Part shown: piece by piece, positions 14,110 to 21,735 of the stretch
Numbering within the stretch: position 1 is the stretch's first letter
How the letters are laid out: every line of letters begins with the position of its first letter
IMG/VR virus record: IMGVR_UViG_3300035183_000502
Span: 1 to 34,181 of that record
Source of the DNA: a virus
DNA: 34,181 nucleotides
Direction: 5' to 3' (one strand)
Translations under genes and position numbers: made by a program
Notes under the pieces: generated by a model
The model's input: only the letters and a program-made list of their open reading frames with translations
Databases searched by the model: none
What the model was told of the DNA's origin: nothing

Positions 14110-15666
14110 ATGGACAAACAGAAAATTCTCGACCGTGTCCGCGTATTAGCGAACATGGACGATTTAACCAAGGACGAGGCGGAAGAACTCGAAAAACTCA
14201 ACGGCGAATTACTCGCCATCAAAGCGCGCGAAGACGCCGCACGTTTGCTCGAAGAGGAGCGGGCGCGTGAGGCTGCTGAAATTCAGCGCAAAATTGATGA
14301 GGCTGTAAATGCCGAGCGGCAGAAAATGGAGGCCGAGAAACGCCGTCTCGAAACCGATGGAGCGGTTCCGTATGCCGCCAAATTCACGGACGAATGGAAG
14401 TACGACAATTTGGACGCCGCTGAACTGTCTCTTGCAATTGAGACTGGCAAAAATCTCAATGTCAAATTTGCTCCAGGCGCATTTAAGGCTCTATCTCGCC
14501 GCATCGCCGAGATGAAAGAGGACGGCAGCGAGGAGCGGCGCAAAGGCGTTGCCTATGTCAAAGGCGCATTCAAGGCAGGAACCGCTTCTCACATCGAACC
14601 GACTGTCGAGGCTGTGGACGCTGCCATCAAAGCCGCGACTGACCCGATGTACACAGGCGGCTCTGGTATTGGTGCCGATTGGGTTGGCACTGCGTACTCC
14701 AATGCTATCTGGGAGGCAATCCGCGCTGAAACGCCTGTTGTCGAAAAAATTCCTAGCGACGTAATCCCCGATGGGTATTCGTCCAAAATCTGGCCTCTCG
14801 AATCAATTGACATGACCTGGTACAAGGTTGCCGAGGCTACTGCCAGTGATGCTACGCTCAAAGTACCTGCCGCGACTGTCACTGCGTCCCAGATTGTGAC
14901 TGGAAAAAAGACCATTTCAGTTGGGAAAATCGGCGCGCGCGGCTTGTACACCGGCGAACTGACCGAAGACTCTCTGATTGATTTTGCCCCGCAACTGCGC
15001 AGACAGTTGGAGGTCAGTGGTCGTGAGGTTATCGAACATCTGTTCATTGATGGCGATACCGAAACGAACGCAAACGCGAACATCAACCTGATTGACGGTA
15101 CTCCGCCTGCTGGTGCGGTGTACACGATTTTTGATGGTTTTCGCAAATTGGCTTTGGTGACCAATACTGCCAACAGCCGTTCGGCTGGCGGCTCGCTGGC
15201 CATCGAAGACTTTTTGCAGACCATGAAACTCATGGGAACCGCCGGGCTGGCTGGTACTGACCCGTCCAAAGTCGGCTTCATCGTTGACGGTAATACCTAT
15301 TACGCATTGGCGCAGTTACCGGAGGTCAAGTCCAAAGACGTTAACTCTGCTGCTACCGTCGAAAATGGTTTTGTCAAATTCGTGTGGGGCGTGCAGGTAC
15401 TCCCGTCGTGGCAAATGCATCGCAACTCCGCGAAACGCATGGCAAACAACGCCGGTAAAATCTCTGGCACTGACGGTAATAACACGCTCGGCGCAATCGT
15501 GTGTGTGCGCTGGGACCAGTGGAAACAGGCGTATAAACGCCGCATGACCATCGAGACCACGCGCATTGCCAACGCTGACGCCTATGAGATTGTTGCCTTG
15601 GCGCGCATCGGGCTGGCGTATCGTGACGCCGAGGCGGCCGCTGTGACGTATAACGTGGGCGTGTAA
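14110..15666 (+). CDS. Major capsid protein, HK97 fold with N-terminal scaffold-like delta domain
   Basis: 518 residues, longer than a mature HK97-fold subunit (about 300-400). Residues 1-85 are a highly charged coiled coil (EELEKLNGELLAIKARE...), the expected self-scaffolding delta domain removed by the upstream protease. The shell domain begins around 130-190 (GGSGIGADWVGTAYSNAIWEAIR) and ends with EIVALARIGLAYRDAEA, a beta-strand/P-domain ending typical of Phage_capsid proteins. The cleavage site cannot be set from sequence alone. SD AAGGAAG precedes ATG 14110. Driven by the promoter at 13414. Confidence 0.9.
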   Translation: MDKQKILDRVRVLANMDDLTKDEAEELEKLNGELLAIKAREDAARLLEEERAREAAEIQRKIDEAVNAERQKMEAEKRRLETDGAVPYAAKFTDEWKYDNLDAAELSLAIETGKNLNVKFAPGAFKALSRRIAEMKEDGSEERRKGVAYVKGAFKAGTASHIEPTVEAVDAAIKAATDPMYTGGSGIGADWVGTAYSNAIWEAIRAETPVVEKIPSDVIPDGYSSKIWPLESIDMTWYKVAEATASDATLKVPAATVTASQIVTGKKTISVGKIGARGLYTGELTEDSLIDFAPQLRRQLEVSGREVIEHLFIDGDTETNANANINLIDGTPPAGAVYTIFDGFRKLALVTNTANSRSAGGSLAIEDFLQTMKLMGTAGLAGTDPSKVGFIVDGNTYYALAQLPEVKSKDVNSAATVENGFVKFVWGVQVLPSWQMHRNSAKRMANNAGKISGTDGNNTLGAIVCVRWDQWKQAYKRRMTIETTRIANADAYEIVALARIGLAYRDAEAAAVTYNVGV

Positions 15667-15692
15667 TCGCCCTCCTGATATGAGAGCCTGAC

Positions 15693-15731
15693 CCCCTGCC
15701 GCGCAACGTAGTCCACGCCAAACGGCAGGGG
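15693..15731 (+). terminator. Hairpin after the major capsid gene
   Basis: A 9-bp perfect stem CCCCTGCCG (15693-15701) / CGGCAGGGG (15723-15731) with a 21-base loop and no T-run. It probably acts as a partial terminator or mRNA 3'-end stabiliser that raises capsid mRNA relative to the downstream connector genes. Confidence 0.55.
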
Positions 15732-15752
15732 CGAGGCAAAAGGATAACTATC

Positions 15753-16157
15753 ATGCCTGACAAATACAACTATATTGGGCGCGGCAATCAGCGCAAAATC
15801 GTTGTGTACTCGAAGGAGTACAACATTGACAACGGCGCTGGCGTAACGGATGACGATGTGATTTGCAATCTGCCATATGAGGCGCGTGTTGTCAGTGTGC
15901 GCGCAATCTATACAGAGGCAACTGCCGCTTCTGGAGCCGATAGCGCAAATTTCAAAGTCGGCGTATCCGCAGGAGACGGCTCAATCGTTGCCGCCACCGC
16001 TTTGCAAAATTCAAAAGCCATCGGCGCTACGACAACCGCCACAGTCGCGTCGGAGTTGCTCCCCGCGAACACTACTCTCTGGACGCGTCACACTGGGGTT
16101 GCCGTTACCGTTGTCGGCAAATACAAACTGCAAATTGTATTATTGCCGAAACCGTAG
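15753..16157 (+). CDS. Small beta-rich virion protein (decoration-like candidate)
   Basis: 134 residues, mostly beta strands with T/A/G/V-rich composition (ATAASGADSANFKVGV, GATTTATVASELL). The gene immediately after the major capsid gene often encodes a head decoration or fibre-like protein, and the composition fits a surface virion protein. No family recognised. SD AAAAGGA is 9 bases before ATG. Confidence 0.55.
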   Translation: MPDKYNYIGRGNQRKIVVYSKEYNIDNGAGVTDDDVICNLPYEARVVSVRAIYTEATAASGADSANFKVGVSAGDGSIVAATALQNSKAIGATTTATVASELLPANTTLWTRHTGVAVTVVGKYKLQIVLLPKP

Positions 16158-16165
16158 GAAACGCA

Positions 16166-16375
16166 ATGCCAAAAATAAAACTACTTCAGGACTTTCAGGG
16201 CGTTGAAACGCATAACGTATTTTACGCGGCTGGTGTGCATGACGTGCCTGATGATGTTGCGGAGCGGTTGGTAAAAGACGGGCGCGCCGAATATGTAGCC
16301 GAGGAGTTGTACTATGGCAGTACGCCAGAGCCGGCACTACGGCAGGATGACAAAAAGGCGCGGAGGCGGCAGTGA
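16166..16375 (+). CDS. Small hypothetical head-connector-region protein
   Basis: 69 residues. The beginning (MPKIKLLQDFQGVETHNVFYAAGVHDVPDDVAERLVKDGRAEYV) resembles short phage proteins with an SH3-like strand pattern in which a beta hairpin is followed by a helix ending G-R-A-E. The C-terminus is a basic tail. It is coupled to the next gene by GTGA (16372). Function unknown; probably a minor head protein. Confidence 0.6.
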   Translation: MPKIKLLQDFQGVETHNVFYAAGVHDVPDDVAERLVKDGRAEYVAEELYYGSTPEPALRQDDKKARRRQ

Positions 16376-16728
16376 AAAAAATCCAACTCAAATTCACGAC
16401 CGACGGCAGCGGTAATGCGACCGTGCAAGGCTCCGAATCTGCACTCGGATTGCTGTATGCCGTGCAGTTGATTGACGGCGACTTGGCAGATGGCGTGGAC
16501 ATCACGCTGACATGCGAGCAAGGCGATTTGTCAATTCCGCTGCTGACGATGGCGGATTTTAATACCGACCGCATGGTATATCCACGCGTTGCCGAGGCGT
16601 CTAATGTGGACGGCTCGGCTCTCACTACGACCGCTATGCCAGTTTTTAACGGCTATCCAAAAGCCGTAATCTCGCAGGGCGGCGCGGCGAAATCTGGCGG
16701 CTGCATCCTGTACGTGGTAGACGCATGA
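16372..16728 (+). CDS. Hypothetical virion protein
   Basis: 118 residues starting with GTG 16372 (CGGAGGCGG upstream; GTGA overlap with the preceding stop). A beta-rich, small-residue protein (FTTDGSGNATVQGSE...VDITLTCEQGDLSIPLLTM), consistent with a structural protein. Its stop overlaps the connector ATG (16725). No family recognised. Confidence 0.6.
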   Translation: MKKIQLKFTTDGSGNATVQGSESALGLLYAVQLIDGDLADGVDITLTCEQGDLSIPLLTMADFNTDRMVYPRVAEASNVDGSALTTTAMPVFNGYPKAVISQGGAAKSGGCILYVVDA

Positions 16729-17345
16729 CCATCACGAACGGCTACGCAACACTGGCAGACTATAAACAGTACGTTTCCACGCGCGGACTATCTGGCGTTG
16801 TCGGCGCGGATGCGAGCGATGACGCGGCAATTGAAATGCTGATAGAATCTGCGTCCCGTTACATTGACGCAGAGACGGGACGCAGATTCTATAAAGACGC
16901 AAACGATGGCGTATATTATTTTACAGCACAGTCTCCGCGTATTTGCTATCTGCCAGATTTTGCAAGCATCACATCTGTTGAGGTGGATTACAGCGGCGTC
17001 AGGAGTTACACCGCGCTAACGTCCGCCGATTATGATGTCGTGCCGTATAATTACGCCGCCGACGGATTGCCGATTACCGCTATTGTCGTGTCTCCGCTCT
17101 CGTCATACGGATATTTCCCCACATGCGAGCGCGGTATCAAAATCACGGGCAAACGCGGATGGAGCAGCGTGCCAACTGACATCAAACATGCGTGCATTGA
17201 GATTGCGCAAAATATTTACGCCAGCCGCAGCGGGCAAACATCTGCTGGACGCGTCAATATCACAGCGGCGGGCGTGGTCGTCAAACCAGACGATGTTCCG
17301 CATTACGCCGCCGCTATTATTGCCATGTACAGGATGATTGTATGA
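16725..17345 (+). CDS. Head-tail connector (gp6-like adaptor)
   Basis: 206 residues. The N-terminal helical bundle (YATLADYKQYVSTRGL, then DDAAIEMLIESASRYIDAETGRRFY) is the recognisable pattern of HK97 gp6/SPP1 gp15-type adaptors, which dock under the portal. A beta insert and C-terminal helices with HACIEIAQNIYASR follow, also typical. ATGA overlaps on both sides place it in the connector block. Confidence 0.8.
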   Translation: MTITNGYATLADYKQYVSTRGLSGVVGADASDDAAIEMLIESASRYIDAETGRRFYKDANDGVYYFTAQSPRICYLPDFASITSVEVDYSGVRSYTALTSADYDVVPYNYAADGLPITAIVVSPLSSYGYFPTCERGIKITGKRGWSSVPTDIKHACIEIAQNIYASRSGQTSAGRVNITAAGVVVKPDDVPHYAAAIIAMYRMIV

Positions 17346-17803
17346 GCATCTCGCTGCTGCTGCCGAATATCACTGCCGCAATTGCGTCCATCAATGTCAC
17401 GGGAGTTACAATCCGTGACACAAATAATTGGAGCGTAGCATATCCGCTCGCGCCGAACGTGTTGTATCCAAACCCAGAGGGGTTTCTGACGAATTTCAGT
17501 TTGCAGTATCAGTCATTTACGCGCGGCGCGAGCGCGCTGGTTGATGTGCGTTACACGCTCAATTATCGTTTTCTCGGCTCGGCAATCGGAGATAACGCCA
17601 CAATTGTCACGGGCTGGTCGGACATGATTGACAAACTGACATCTATCATTGCCAAGATGATTGAGGTTACTGCGCCTTATGACGGGCGTGTTGACATGGA
17701 GGTTGCCGAGGTGACGGTTGGAGCGCGGGCTGACCCGGCTGGCAATATGTATCACGGCGCAGACATTGCGATGACCGTGACAGAGATGCAAAACGCATCG
17801 TGA
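17342..17803 (+). CDS. Tail terminator / tail completion-like protein
   Basis: 153 residues, mixed alpha/beta. A first helix (LLLPNITAAIASI) is followed by beta strands (SALVDVRYTLNYRFLG) and a long helix (WSDMIDKLTSIIAKMIEV), a profile similar to small tail terminator proteins. Its position between connector and tail-tube genes agrees. The family match is by pattern only. ATGA-coupled to the connector. Confidence 0.55.
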   Translation: MSISLLLPNITAAIASINVTGVTIRDTNNWSVAYPLAPNVLYPNPEGFLTNFSLQYQSFTRGASALVDVRYTLNYRFLGSAIGDNATIVTGWSDMIDKLTSIIAKMIEVTAPYDGRVDMEVAEVTVGARADPAGNMYHGADIAMTVTEMQNAS

Positions 17804-17810
17804 GGTAATT

Positions 17811-18575
17811 ATGCCAAGAACAAACAGCAAATGGACACGCGTGTATATTGGCGGCTACGATTTATCCGGCAGCGCGCGGCAAATTGGACCGCTGGCTCTC
17901 ACATATGACGAAGCCGATATGACTACGCTGGCAGACGAGGTTAAATGCGTTCTGCCCGCTCATGCGCAGGTGAGCCTCGGCACGCTAAACGCTGTACTGG
18001 ACAATTCGACGAGCGGTATCCACACCGTATTATCATCGCCTGGTCAGATGCAATGCGTCATGGTTGCCATTGGTATGGCGGCGGAGCCGGCGCAGGGCAG
18101 CCCAGTATTTATGGGCGAGTTTGAGCAGAGCGGATACAATAGCGAGCAGAGCGGCGGCGTGTATGTCAGCGCGCCGTTTGAATCGTCCAGCGCGCGCAGG
18201 AGCGTCGTGGCGTACGAAAATCCGTTCGGCGTATTGCTGCGCCCCAAAACTGCAACAACGGCTGTCAATACGAGTGTTGGCGTTGACGATTATGGAGCGT
18301 CAACATCATTTGGCGGCTACATGACATATCAGGTATTTGCAGGCAACGGCACGGCAACCATTAAAGTACAACACGCATCTACCAACGCTGACGCTAGTTT
18401 TGCCGATTTGTCTGGATGCACGACTGGCGTTATAAATTGCTCGACGCCGAGCGCCGGACGCATCGCAACGACGTTGCGAACCACTACTGTTAATCGTTAT
18501 ATTCGCTGGCAAATTGTACTCGGGACAGCGACCAGCGTAACATTCGCGCTCGGTTTTCATCGGGCGCTACGATAA
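17811..18575 (+). CDS. Tail tube-like protein with extra C-terminal domain
   Basis: 254 residues. Residues about 25-70 (LALTYDEADMTTLADEVKCVLPAHAQ and the following strand) align clearly with residues about 35-80 of the next gene product (LTYDEVELTAFTDAIKGVLPAHPD), so the two are paralogues. The first about 150 residues would be the tube-fold part. The last about 100 residues (GVDDYGASTSFGGYMTYQVF to the end) form a T/S/A-rich beta domain lacking in the paralogue, perhaps displayed on the tail. SD GAGGTAATT precedes ATG 17811. Confidence 0.65.
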   Translation: MPRTNSKWTRVYIGGYDLSGSARQIGPLALTYDEADMTTLADEVKCVLPAHAQVSLGTLNAVLDNSTSGIHTVLSSPGQMQCVMVAIGMAAEPAQGSPVFMGEFEQSGYNSEQSGGVYVSAPFESSSARRSVVAYENPFGVLLRPKTATTAVNTSVGVDDYGASTSFGGYMTYQVFAGNGTATIKVQHASTNADASFADLSGCTTGVINCSTPSAGRIATTLRTTTVNRYIRWQIVLGTATSVTFALGFHRALR

Positions 18576-18586
18576 GGAGATAATCA

Positions 18587-19054
18587 ATGGCAGCACAAAC
18601 TGGACGGACTACTCAAAAATGGGTTTCGTTTTACGTCAAAGACAGCGGCGGGACGCTGCGAAATATTCCCGTTGACTCCATCAATGGCGTTGGCTTGACG
18701 TATGACGAGGTTGAACTCACCGCATTTACGGATGCTATCAAGGGCGTTTTGCCTGCGCATCCGGATTGTACGATTACCATCACCGGTCCATTTGATACCA
18801 CCGCGTTGACCGGCTCTCACACCGTTTTGAGCGGCATTGTCGGCGGGACAACGCCATTATCGTTGGATGTCCGTATTGGTATCCGTCACGATTGGGAGAG
18901 CGGCGAGCCGCAGTTTGGCATCACGTCCTCTGCGACTAACGGATTTTTGTGTACCGAATACCAGGTAGATGTCAACTCTGGAAAATATTCTGCAAAATTC
19001 CGCCTGGCCGCCGGCTCCGCTGCTCCCGCATGGGGTACGACCGCTGAAACGTAA
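18587..19054 (+). CDS. Major tail tube protein candidate
   Basis: 155 residues, beta-rich, with the motif LTYDEVELTAFTDAIKGVLPAHPD shared with its neighbour and a SHTVLSGIVGG turn. Size and place (just before the frameshifted chaperone genes) fit the major tail protein that polymerises around the tape measure. SD AAGGAGATAATCA is strong, as expected for an abundant protein. Which of the two paralogues is the main tube protein cannot be decided from sequence. Confidence 0.65.
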   Translation: MAAQTGRTTQKWVSFYVKDSGGTLRNIPVDSINGVGLTYDEVELTAFTDAIKGVLPAHPDCTITITGPFDTTALTGSHTVLSGIVGGTTPLSLDVRIGIRHDWESGEPQFGITSSATNGFLCTEYQVDVNSGKYSAKFRLAAGSAAPAWGTTAET

Positions 19055-19056
19055 TC

Positions 19057-19401
19057 ATGAAACTCGAAATTCGGAACAAGCGATTTTCTGGATACGTCAT
19101 ACTGCCAGAATTTCTGAATCTATTACAGGTTCGGGCATTCGAGGACTCTCTTGGCGACCCAAATGACGAGATAGACGAGAACATGAGGAACAAACGCGTT
19201 TGGGTCAGTGTGGCGGATGAAAAACGTCTGCCCGTCATACTACAAATCGTCAAGGAGTGGCATATTACTGGCGTTCCAGAAAATCCGACTATTGACAATT
19301 TTCCGATGACGCCGATTAGCGACAGTCATGCGCTAATTTCCGAGATTTATGCTGGCATTTACAAATTGTGGATTGGCGAGTCTCTCGTCCCAAACGAGTG
19401 A
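19057..19401 (+). CDS. Tail assembly chaperone, short form (gpG-like)
   Basis: 114 residues, unrecognised by motif but in the classic position between tail tube and tape measure. Its final codons contain the slippery heptamer CCCAAAC two codons before the stop (TGA 19399-19401). The -1 frame continues to 19679. That arrangement is the hallmark of the G/GT tail assembly chaperones. No SD is evident; the ATG lies two bases after the preceding stop, so translation is probably coupled. Confidence 0.8.
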   Translation: MKLEIRNKRFSGYVILPEFLNLLQVRAFEDSLGDPNDEIDENMRNKRVWVSVADEKRLPVILQIVKEWHITGVPENPTIDNFPMTPISDSHALISEIYAGIYKLWIGESLVPNE

Positions 19402-19679
19402 CGGCGGCGGCGTATGAGTATGCCGCTGGCGAGCATCTGGATACGCCGCCGCCGCAACCGTTTGAGTTGCAGTTACTCGGATACATTGACCGCTTTGGCG
19501 TCGAGGCAGTTGTCGGCAGACCGATTTTGTCGGCTGGCGAAATACGCCGCATGATAGCCGCGCACAACGTATATACGGCATACAGGTCTCGCGCGGCGTC
19601 GGACGATTGGGCAAAATGGGCGCACGAACATCCAACATATGCAGCAATCCTGGCAGAAATAGAGCGCGATGAGAACTGA
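19057..19679 (+). CDS. Tail assembly chaperone, frameshifted long form (gpGT-like)
   Basis: If ribosomes slip -1 at 19389-19395, residue 113 of the short form is followed by Arg (CGA at 19395) and 93 further residues, giving a 207-residue fusion. The downstream frame (19368-19679) has no ATG and no SD near its beginning; its first GTG is inside the upstream gene. This supports frameshift expression rather than independent initiation. In lambda-like phages the two products bind the tape measure and recruit tube subunits. The reading frame ends 11 bases into the tape-measure gene. Confidence 0.75.
19389..19395 (+). promoter_or_regulatory. -1 ribosomal frameshift site C-CCA-AAC
   Basis: In the zero frame the heptamer is read C CCA AAC, the canonical X-XXY-YYZ form. 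It lies inside the overlap of the two frames and six bases before... the zero-frame stop codon region (TGA at 19399-19401). A slip moves ribosomes exactly into the open -1 frame. Confidence 0.8.
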
Positions 19680-21735
19680 AAAAATCGAAATACCAATTGA
19701 GGTGATTGACAATGCGACCGAAGCCGTCGAGAAAATTAACGAATCACTCGGCGGAATTGGCAAGGGCGCGGATAAAGGCATCAAAGAATCGACGATGAAA
19801 TTTACCGAGTTGAGCAGTGCCATCGGTCTCGCTCGGCAGGGATTGGATTTACTCAAAAAAGGCTACGATTTCGCCAGAGAGGGGGCGCAATTAGAATTTA
19901 CTCGCACCAAATTTGACAGATTAGCGCAAACCATCGGAACGACGGGAGACGCGCTGCTAAACAAACTGCGTCCAGCCACGCGCGGTACGATGTCGGATAT
20001 GGAGATGATTGCCGCCGCGACTGATGTCATGTCGCTTGGGTTGGTAAAAAATGAAAAAGACGCCGTCCGTCTGACGTCCGTCATGTCTGGGCTGGGAATG
20101 GACATGAATCAGGTTGTACTGGCATTGTCGAATCAAACGACCATGCGGTTCGACCAGTTAGGCGTTTCGGTTGACGGTTTCAACGAGCGGCTCAAAAAAC
20201 TCAAAGCGTCTGGGCTGGATGCGAATGCAGCATTTACGGAAGCCTTTTTGCAGCAGGCGGAGGAGCAACTGCAAAAGGTCGGTCATGCGGCAGATACGGC
20301 GGCAGGCAAATTCGCGCAGTTTGAGGCGCATTTGAAAAATATTGGCGACAGCATCAAAGAGGATGTCGCAGATGCGTTTTTGCCAGTCGTTGAGGCGCTG
20401 TCCAATGGAATGAGCGATGCCCAAACGCGTGTGGAATCATTTGACCGCGCCGCTAAAGACCTGGGTGTTACCAGCGAGGAGTTGCAGCGGCGATTGAGGC
20501 AGGTCAGCAGCGTACAGGATGACTGGCAGGCGTATTTTGCGCAGGTCGAACGCGGCGCGGCAATGACTGATTACTACAAAAGCCGCGTGGATGCAGTTGT
20601 ATCTTCCACAACGAACGCCACCATGACGCAAGAGCAATTTAATCAGTCAATGAAGGATTTGTCGAGCGTCATGCGTGATGATTTGACGAAGTCGCAGGAA
20701 AACTACATAGAAAAAATGGCGGAATTGAGCCAGAAACTCGAGGAGGCAAAAAGTGAAAGTGACCGTAGTGCAATAATCGAACAAATCCAACGGGAGACGG
20801 AGGCGTACAACGAGCGCGCTACTGCTATTATGTTCAATATTCAGCAGCAGGCGATTATGGCGGCGGCTGAAAGCGGGCAGATTGATTTCAGCCAGGCGTC
20901 AGCCGCAATTTCAGCGCTGGCGGAACAATATGGGCTGATTGACGAAAATCAAAAGAAAGTGATGGATGCTACGAGCGAATTAATTTCACAATTCGCCGAG
21001 ACTGGGAACATTGAAAATTTTACCAATGGATTGATTTCGCTGCGCGATGCGACAATAGCAGTGCCGGAGCCAATTCAAAATACATCGGATGCCGCGCAAA
21101 CTTTCAACGAGAAACTCACCAAAGCGGTCGAATTGATTCACAAACTGCCCCCGTCTGGTACAGCGTGGAATTATAGTTTTAATTTTAACACTGGCGCGGT
21201 TATCACACAGAGCGGCGCAGTAGCGCATCCAGGAACATCGCTAATGCCAATACCAAAAGCGACTGGCGGTAGCGTATCTAATGGTTGGACGCTGGTTGGC
21301 GAGCGAGGCGCGGAATTGATTTCACCCGCTGGGTATGTTTATACCGCCGAGCAGACACGCGCGCTATTATCCGGCGGTATAAAGCCAAAATATTTCTATG
21401 CCGAAGGCGGGTTTTTAACTGAAATTTTTATGGCAAACACAAAAGGCGAAACTGGTACAGTTTCAAAATCTAATTTCCAAACATCGTTTCCTAAAATATC
21501 TGTTCCAAAATCTACTCCAACATCTGAACCGGTGCTTGACCAGCATGTGGAGCAGATTGTATCGGGTGTTAATCAGACCGTTTTGGCGCAACAGGTCGCC
21601 TTACAAATCGAGGTTAATAAATTATCGCAAAACACACGCGAGACCAATCAAATTTTGATGGGCATCTATAACAAAGTCGCGTCTGACAATGACGTCGCGC
21701 GTGCGATAGTCGAAGCGAGAGGTAAATTCTCATGA
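19669..21735 (+). CDS. Tape measure protein
   Basis: 688 residues, the longest protein here, with long coiled-coil helices (for example about 335-385, LTKSQENYIEKMAELSQKLEEAKSESD). The N-terminus (IPIEVIDNATEAVEKINESLGGIGKGADKG) matches tape-measure beginnings. A small-residue-rich region at about 500-575 has GERGAELI, a motif often present near tape-measure C-termini. Its length sets tail length; at about 1.5 angstrom per residue it predicts a tail near 100 nm. It starts inside the chaperone's last codons and is coupled by ATGA to the next gene. Confidence 0.9.
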   Translation: MRTEKIEIPIEVIDNATEAVEKINESLGGIGKGADKGIKESTMKFTELSSAIGLARQGLDLLKKGYDFAREGAQLEFTRTKFDRLAQTIGTTGDALLNKLRPATRGTMSDMEMIAAATDVMSLGLVKNEKDAVRLTSVMSGLGMDMNQVVLALSNQTTMRFDQLGVSVDGFNERLKKLKASGLDANAAFTEAFLQQAEEQLQKVGHAADTAAGKFAQFEAHLKNIGDSIKEDVADAFLPVVEALSNGMSDAQTRVESFDRAAKDLGVTSEELQRRLRQVSSVQDDWQAYFAQVERGAAMTDYYKSRVDAVVSSTTNATMTQEQFNQSMKDLSSVMRDDLTKSQENYIEKMAELSQKLEEAKSESDRSAIIEQIQRETEAYNERATAIMFNIQQQAIMAAAESGQIDFSQASAAISALAEQYGLIDENQKKVMDATSELISQFAETGNIENFTNGLISLRDATIAVPEPIQNTSDAAQTFNEKLTKAVELIHKLPPSGTAWNYSFNFNTGAVITQSGAVAHPGTSLMPIPKATGGSVSNGWTLVGERGAELISPAGYVYTAEQTRALLSGGIKPKYFYAEGGFLTEIFMANTKGETGTVSKSNFQTSFPKISVPKSTPTSEPVLDQHVEQIVSGVNQTVLAQQVALQIEVNKLSQNTRETNQILMGIYNKVASDNDVARAIVEARGKFS

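Noticed and set aside
14589-15281. 230-codon - strand frame inside the major capsid gene
   Set aside because: Antisense shadow of a well-supported gene, without a ribosome binding site.
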